A stretch of DNA of 64,000 nucleotides from Hwanghaeella sp964350445 (GTDB lineage Bacteria; Pseudomonadota; Alphaproteobacteria; UBA8366; Aestuariispiraceae). Under the pieces are notes generated by a model. That model worked only from the letters and a program-made list of their open reading frames with translations. It was not told the origin of the DNA and did no database searches. Below, piece after piece: positions 61,943 through 64,000 of the stretch (position 1 is the first letter of the stretch; the number at the start of each line of letters is the position of its first letter). The position numbers and the translations under genes are program-made. The stretch covers positions 62,001-126,000 of the forward strand of contig CAYGKA010000001.1 of assembly GCA_964350445.1 (NCBI GenBank). The letters run 5' to 3'.

Positions 61943-62335
61943 CTAGTCCTCCGCACGGTCCGTGCTGTCGCGGTCGCGCTCGTAGCGGTGCTTGAGCGGG
62001 AAGGGCGGCAGCCAGGACTCGCGGCGGAGGGTCCAAAGCTCGTAGCTTGGCGTCAATTGGTCCGGCGCGTCGAGCGATCCCAGGTTGATCTCGATTTCGT
62101 CGCCGCTGCGGGAGAAGACGGATGAGCCGCAACTGGGGCAGAAATGCCGACCTTGATAGTTGTGTGTCTCCCCGTCGATCGTCACCGACCCTTCCGGGAA
62201 TATCGCCGACGCGTGGAACAGCGCCCCGTGATGCTTGCGGCAGTCCATGCAGTGACACAGGCCGACCCGATAGGGCCGTCCCGCCGCCGTGAACCGGACC
62301 TTGCCGCACAGACAGCCGCCGGTGAAACGATCCAT
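61943..62335 (-). CDS. GFA family (glutathione-dependent formaldehyde-activating enzyme-like) zinc protein
   Basis: A 130-aa protein with the GFA zinc-binding Cys set: GGCLCGKVRF, LCHCMDCRKHHG and FCPSCGSSVF. Many members are not real formaldehyde enzymes, so only the fold and zinc are claimed. ATG 62335 gives the usual N-terminus; the frame opens to 62695. Confidence 0.87.
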   Translation of the reverse strand: MDRFTGGCLCGKVRFTAAGRPYRVGLCHCMDCRKHHGALFHASAIFPEGSVTIDGETHNYQGRHFCPSCGSSVFSRSGDEIEINLGSLDAPDQLTPSYELWTLRRESWLPPFPLKHRYERDRDSTDRAED

Positions 62336-62532
62336 GATAGGACTCCTCCCACAGAAAACGCTCGGCATGGGTACAACGCCGCCCGCCGGGCGTCCATGAC
62401 GGATGCAGCCGGCCGCCGGCGCGCATGAAGCGGCTTTACAGGGTGGAAGCTTGTCCGTCAGGCTGTGTCGATCGTGACACAATGGGGCGGCAGCACGACA
62501 GCCCGCGCCGCACCGCAATCGAGGAAGAGCCC

Positions 62533-63435
62533 ATGCCGCGTTCGATAAACCGCGAAGTGATCCTCCCGTTGGCGCTTGCCGCGGGTTTGGTCCTGGCGTC
62601 CGGTGGCGCCATGGGCGACGATCGCGAACCGATCGGCGACGGCGTGAAGGACTTGCCGATCTTCGATGCGCATATCCATTACAAGGAACCGGCATGGGCC
62701 CCGTTTCCGGTCGCCAGCATCATCGAATTAATGGACCGGAACGGCGTTGCGATGGGGCTCGTGTCGTCGACACCCGATGAAGGCACCATCATGCTGTGGG
62801 AATATGCCCCCAACCGGATCGTCCCGGAATTGCGCCCCTATCACGGCAGTGCCGGCTCATCGAATTGGACCAAATCTCCCGGCATGGAAGATTATTTGTT
62901 GAAACGGCTCGATACCTATCCGCATGAAGGGATCGGGGAGTTTCATATCCACACCCTGGATACGTCCGACGAACCGTTGTTCCGCAAGGTCATCGCGATG
63001 GCGAAGGCCCGGGACATCTACCTTCATGTCCATTCCGGCCCGGACCCCATTCGCTGGCTCTATCGGCTGGACCCGACGGTCAAGATCATCTGGGCCCATG
63101 CCGGCTTGGGTGAACCCGCCGAAGCCGTCCATTCCCTGATGAAGGATTTCCCGTCTCTGGTGGCGGATACGTCCCTGCGCGAACACGCCATACTTGGCCA
63201 TGGCGACCGCCTCGATCCGGAATGGGAAAAGATCGTCTACGACTTTCAGGACCGTTTGATGGTGGGCAGTGATACCTGGGTTAACGGCCAGTGGGAGCGG
63301 TATGCCGACATCATCGCCTCGAACAGGCGCTGGCTGGCCAAGCTGCCGCGCGACATCGCCGAGAAGATCGCGTATCGGAACGCCGAAAGGCTGTTCAACA
63401 GGGAAATTTCGATGGACCTGATCGGGACCAGATGA
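62533..63435 (+). CDS. Amidohydrolase family protein, exported
   Basis: A 300-aa TIM-barrel metal hydrolase of the amidohydrolase-2 type. A signal peptide is likely at residues about 8-28 (LPLALAAGLVLASGGAMG), giving a periplasmic product. Metal-site motifs are visible: FDAHIHY, LHVHSGPD, IWAHAGLGE and VGSDTWV. GAGGAAG precedes ATG 62533, and the longer frame to 62425 is not needed. The substrate is unknown. A terminator-like hairpin follows. Confidence 0.85.
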   Translation: MPRSINREVILPLALAAGLVLASGGAMGDDREPIGDGVKDLPIFDAHIHYKEPAWAPFPVASIIELMDRNGVAMGLVSSTPDEGTIMLWEYAPNRIVPELRPYHGSAGSSNWTKSPGMEDYLLKRLDTYPHEGIGEFHIHTLDTSDEPLFRKVIAMAKARDIYLHVHSGPDPIRWLYRLDPTVKIIWAHAGLGEPAEAVHSLMKDFPSLVADTSLREHAILGHGDRLDPEWEKIVYDFQDRLMVGSDTWVNGQWERYADIIASNRRWLAKLPRDIAEKIAYRNAERLFNREISMDLIGTR

Positions 63436-63476
63436 GCGCGCATCACGTGTTACCCTGTTGGTGACCCTGTTTATAA

Positions 63477-63507
63477 CCCGCTTATGACGTGCGGGCTTTT
63501 GCGTTTT
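63477..63507 (+). terminator. Rho-independent terminator after the amidohydrolase gene
   Basis: Stem CCCGC (63477-63481) / GCGGG (63491-63495) with a nine-base loop, followed by a T-rich tail of CTTTT and GTTTTT. It lies 42 bases after the stop codon. Confidence 0.6.
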
Positions 63508-63581
63508 TCCAAGTGCGCACTCCCTGTTCCCCGACTCCTCCGCTATGTCTCTAGTCCAACAGCAGTGAGGCAGCAGCGACC

Positions 63582-64000
63582 ATGACGCCGATTTCCATTC
63601 TCGACCTCGTCCGCGTAACCGAAGCCACCGATGCCGGGCAGGCACTGTACAACGCGCGGGACGTCGCCCAGCATGCCGAACGGTGGGGGTACAACCGGCT
63701 TTGGGTCGCGGAGCATCACAATCTGGCGGGTATCGCCAGCGCCGCCACCTCGGTCGTCATCGGCCATATCGCGGCGGGGACGAAAAAGATCCGTGTCGGG
63801 GCAGGGGGCATCATGCTGCCGAACCACGCGCCCTATATCATTGCCGAGCAGTTCGGCACGCTGGAACGCCTTTTCCCGGGTCGGATCGACCTGGGCCTGG
63901 GCCGCGCGCCGGGGACAGATCAACTGACGCTGCGGGCGCTGCGCCGTGATCCCGGCGCGTCCGACCACTTCCCGCAGGACGTCATGGAACTGAAGGCCTT
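63582..64000 (+). CDS. LLM class flavin-dependent oxidoreductase, 5' part
   Basis: The first 139 residues of a luciferase-like monooxygenase. Start is ATG 63582 (MTPISILDLVRVTE). LWVAEHHNLAG and the FMN-side VGAGGIMLPNHAPY are family-typical, and LGLGRAPGTD follows. The gene continues past the right edge, so length, partner and substrate are not visible. Confidence 0.88.
   Translation, partial: MTPISILDLVRVTEATDAGQALYNARDVAQHAERWGYNRLWVAEHHNLAGIASAATSVVIGHIAAGTKKIRVGAGGIMLPNHAPYIIAEQFGTLERLFPGRIDLGLGRAPGTDQLTLRALRRDPGASDHFPQDVMELKA

Overview
The window looks like one contiguous piece of an alphaproteobacterial chromosome, most likely Rhodospirillales or a close relative. This rests on the high GC of most genes, the bamE / cytochrome bc1 chaperone / DUF177 / rpmF / plsX / fabH / ihfA / merR neighbourhood, the K+-independent H+-pyrophosphatase, and the guaB / rsmB / ridA / guaA cluster. 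No database was searched; assignments come from reading motifs and lengths. No CRISPR array, insertion sequence, integrase or phage gene was seen.

Layout. 1-7.1 kb: tail of a ferredoxin-reductase-type flavoprotein, an enolase-superfamily enzyme, a membrane protein, an orphan FliL-like protein, an MFS carrier and hppA behind a hairpin-rich leader. 7.1-13.6 kb: core envelope and lipid genes (bamE, bc1 chaperone, DUF177, rpmF, plsX-fabH, ihfA, merR, nagZ). 13.6-33.5 kb: an accessory glycan region. It has a heptose-7-phosphate-type GHMP kinase, a two-subunit thiamine-diphosphate (E1 alpha/beta) enzyme with no E2/E3, a motility-accessory-factor (MAF) glycosyltransferase with an extra zinc ribbon, and a minus-strand trio of a large radical SAM protein, an SDR and a ThsB-like TIR protein. 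These are followed by two CgeB-like glycosyltransferases, and by an operon encoding an SpsF-type cytidylyltransferase, a PLP enzyme with His in place of the catalytic Lys, an epimerase and an HddC-like nucleotidyltransferase; a second radical SAM enzyme closes the region. About 16.9-24.8 kb is visibly poorer in GC than its flanks and looks imported. 33.5-35.4 kb: hemN and a rhodanese diverge from a perfect FNR-type box. 35.4-45.4 kb: a minus-strand catabolic operon (Gfo/Idh/MocA, IclR, TIM barrel, EthD-like, epimerase, AEC carrier), then a KSTD-like flavoprotein, TetR, CoA ligase and enoyl-CoA hydratase. 45.4-55.9 kb: tRNA-Gln, ppx/gppA, rlmE, guaB, rsmB-like, ridA, guaA, rlmJ, an MFS carrier and panC. 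55.9-64 kb: a beta-propeller protein with a double-HTH regulator, a membrane protein/DUF899 pair, caiB-type CoA-transferase, a deletion scar joining two gene fragments, an aminotransferase, a GFA protein, an amidohydrolase and the start of a luciferase-like monooxygenase.

How the parts may work together. The 13.6-33.5 kb genes supply kinase, nucleotidyltransferase, dehydratase, epimerase, reductase, C-C bond-forming (ThDP, radical SAM) and glycosyltransferase functions. The best reading is a pathway for an unusual, possibly branched or deoxygenated, nucleotide sugar placed on flagellin or another surface glycan. This is inference from family content and gene order. The ThsB-like protein inside that operon and the His-for-Lys PLP enzyme are the most unexpected parts.
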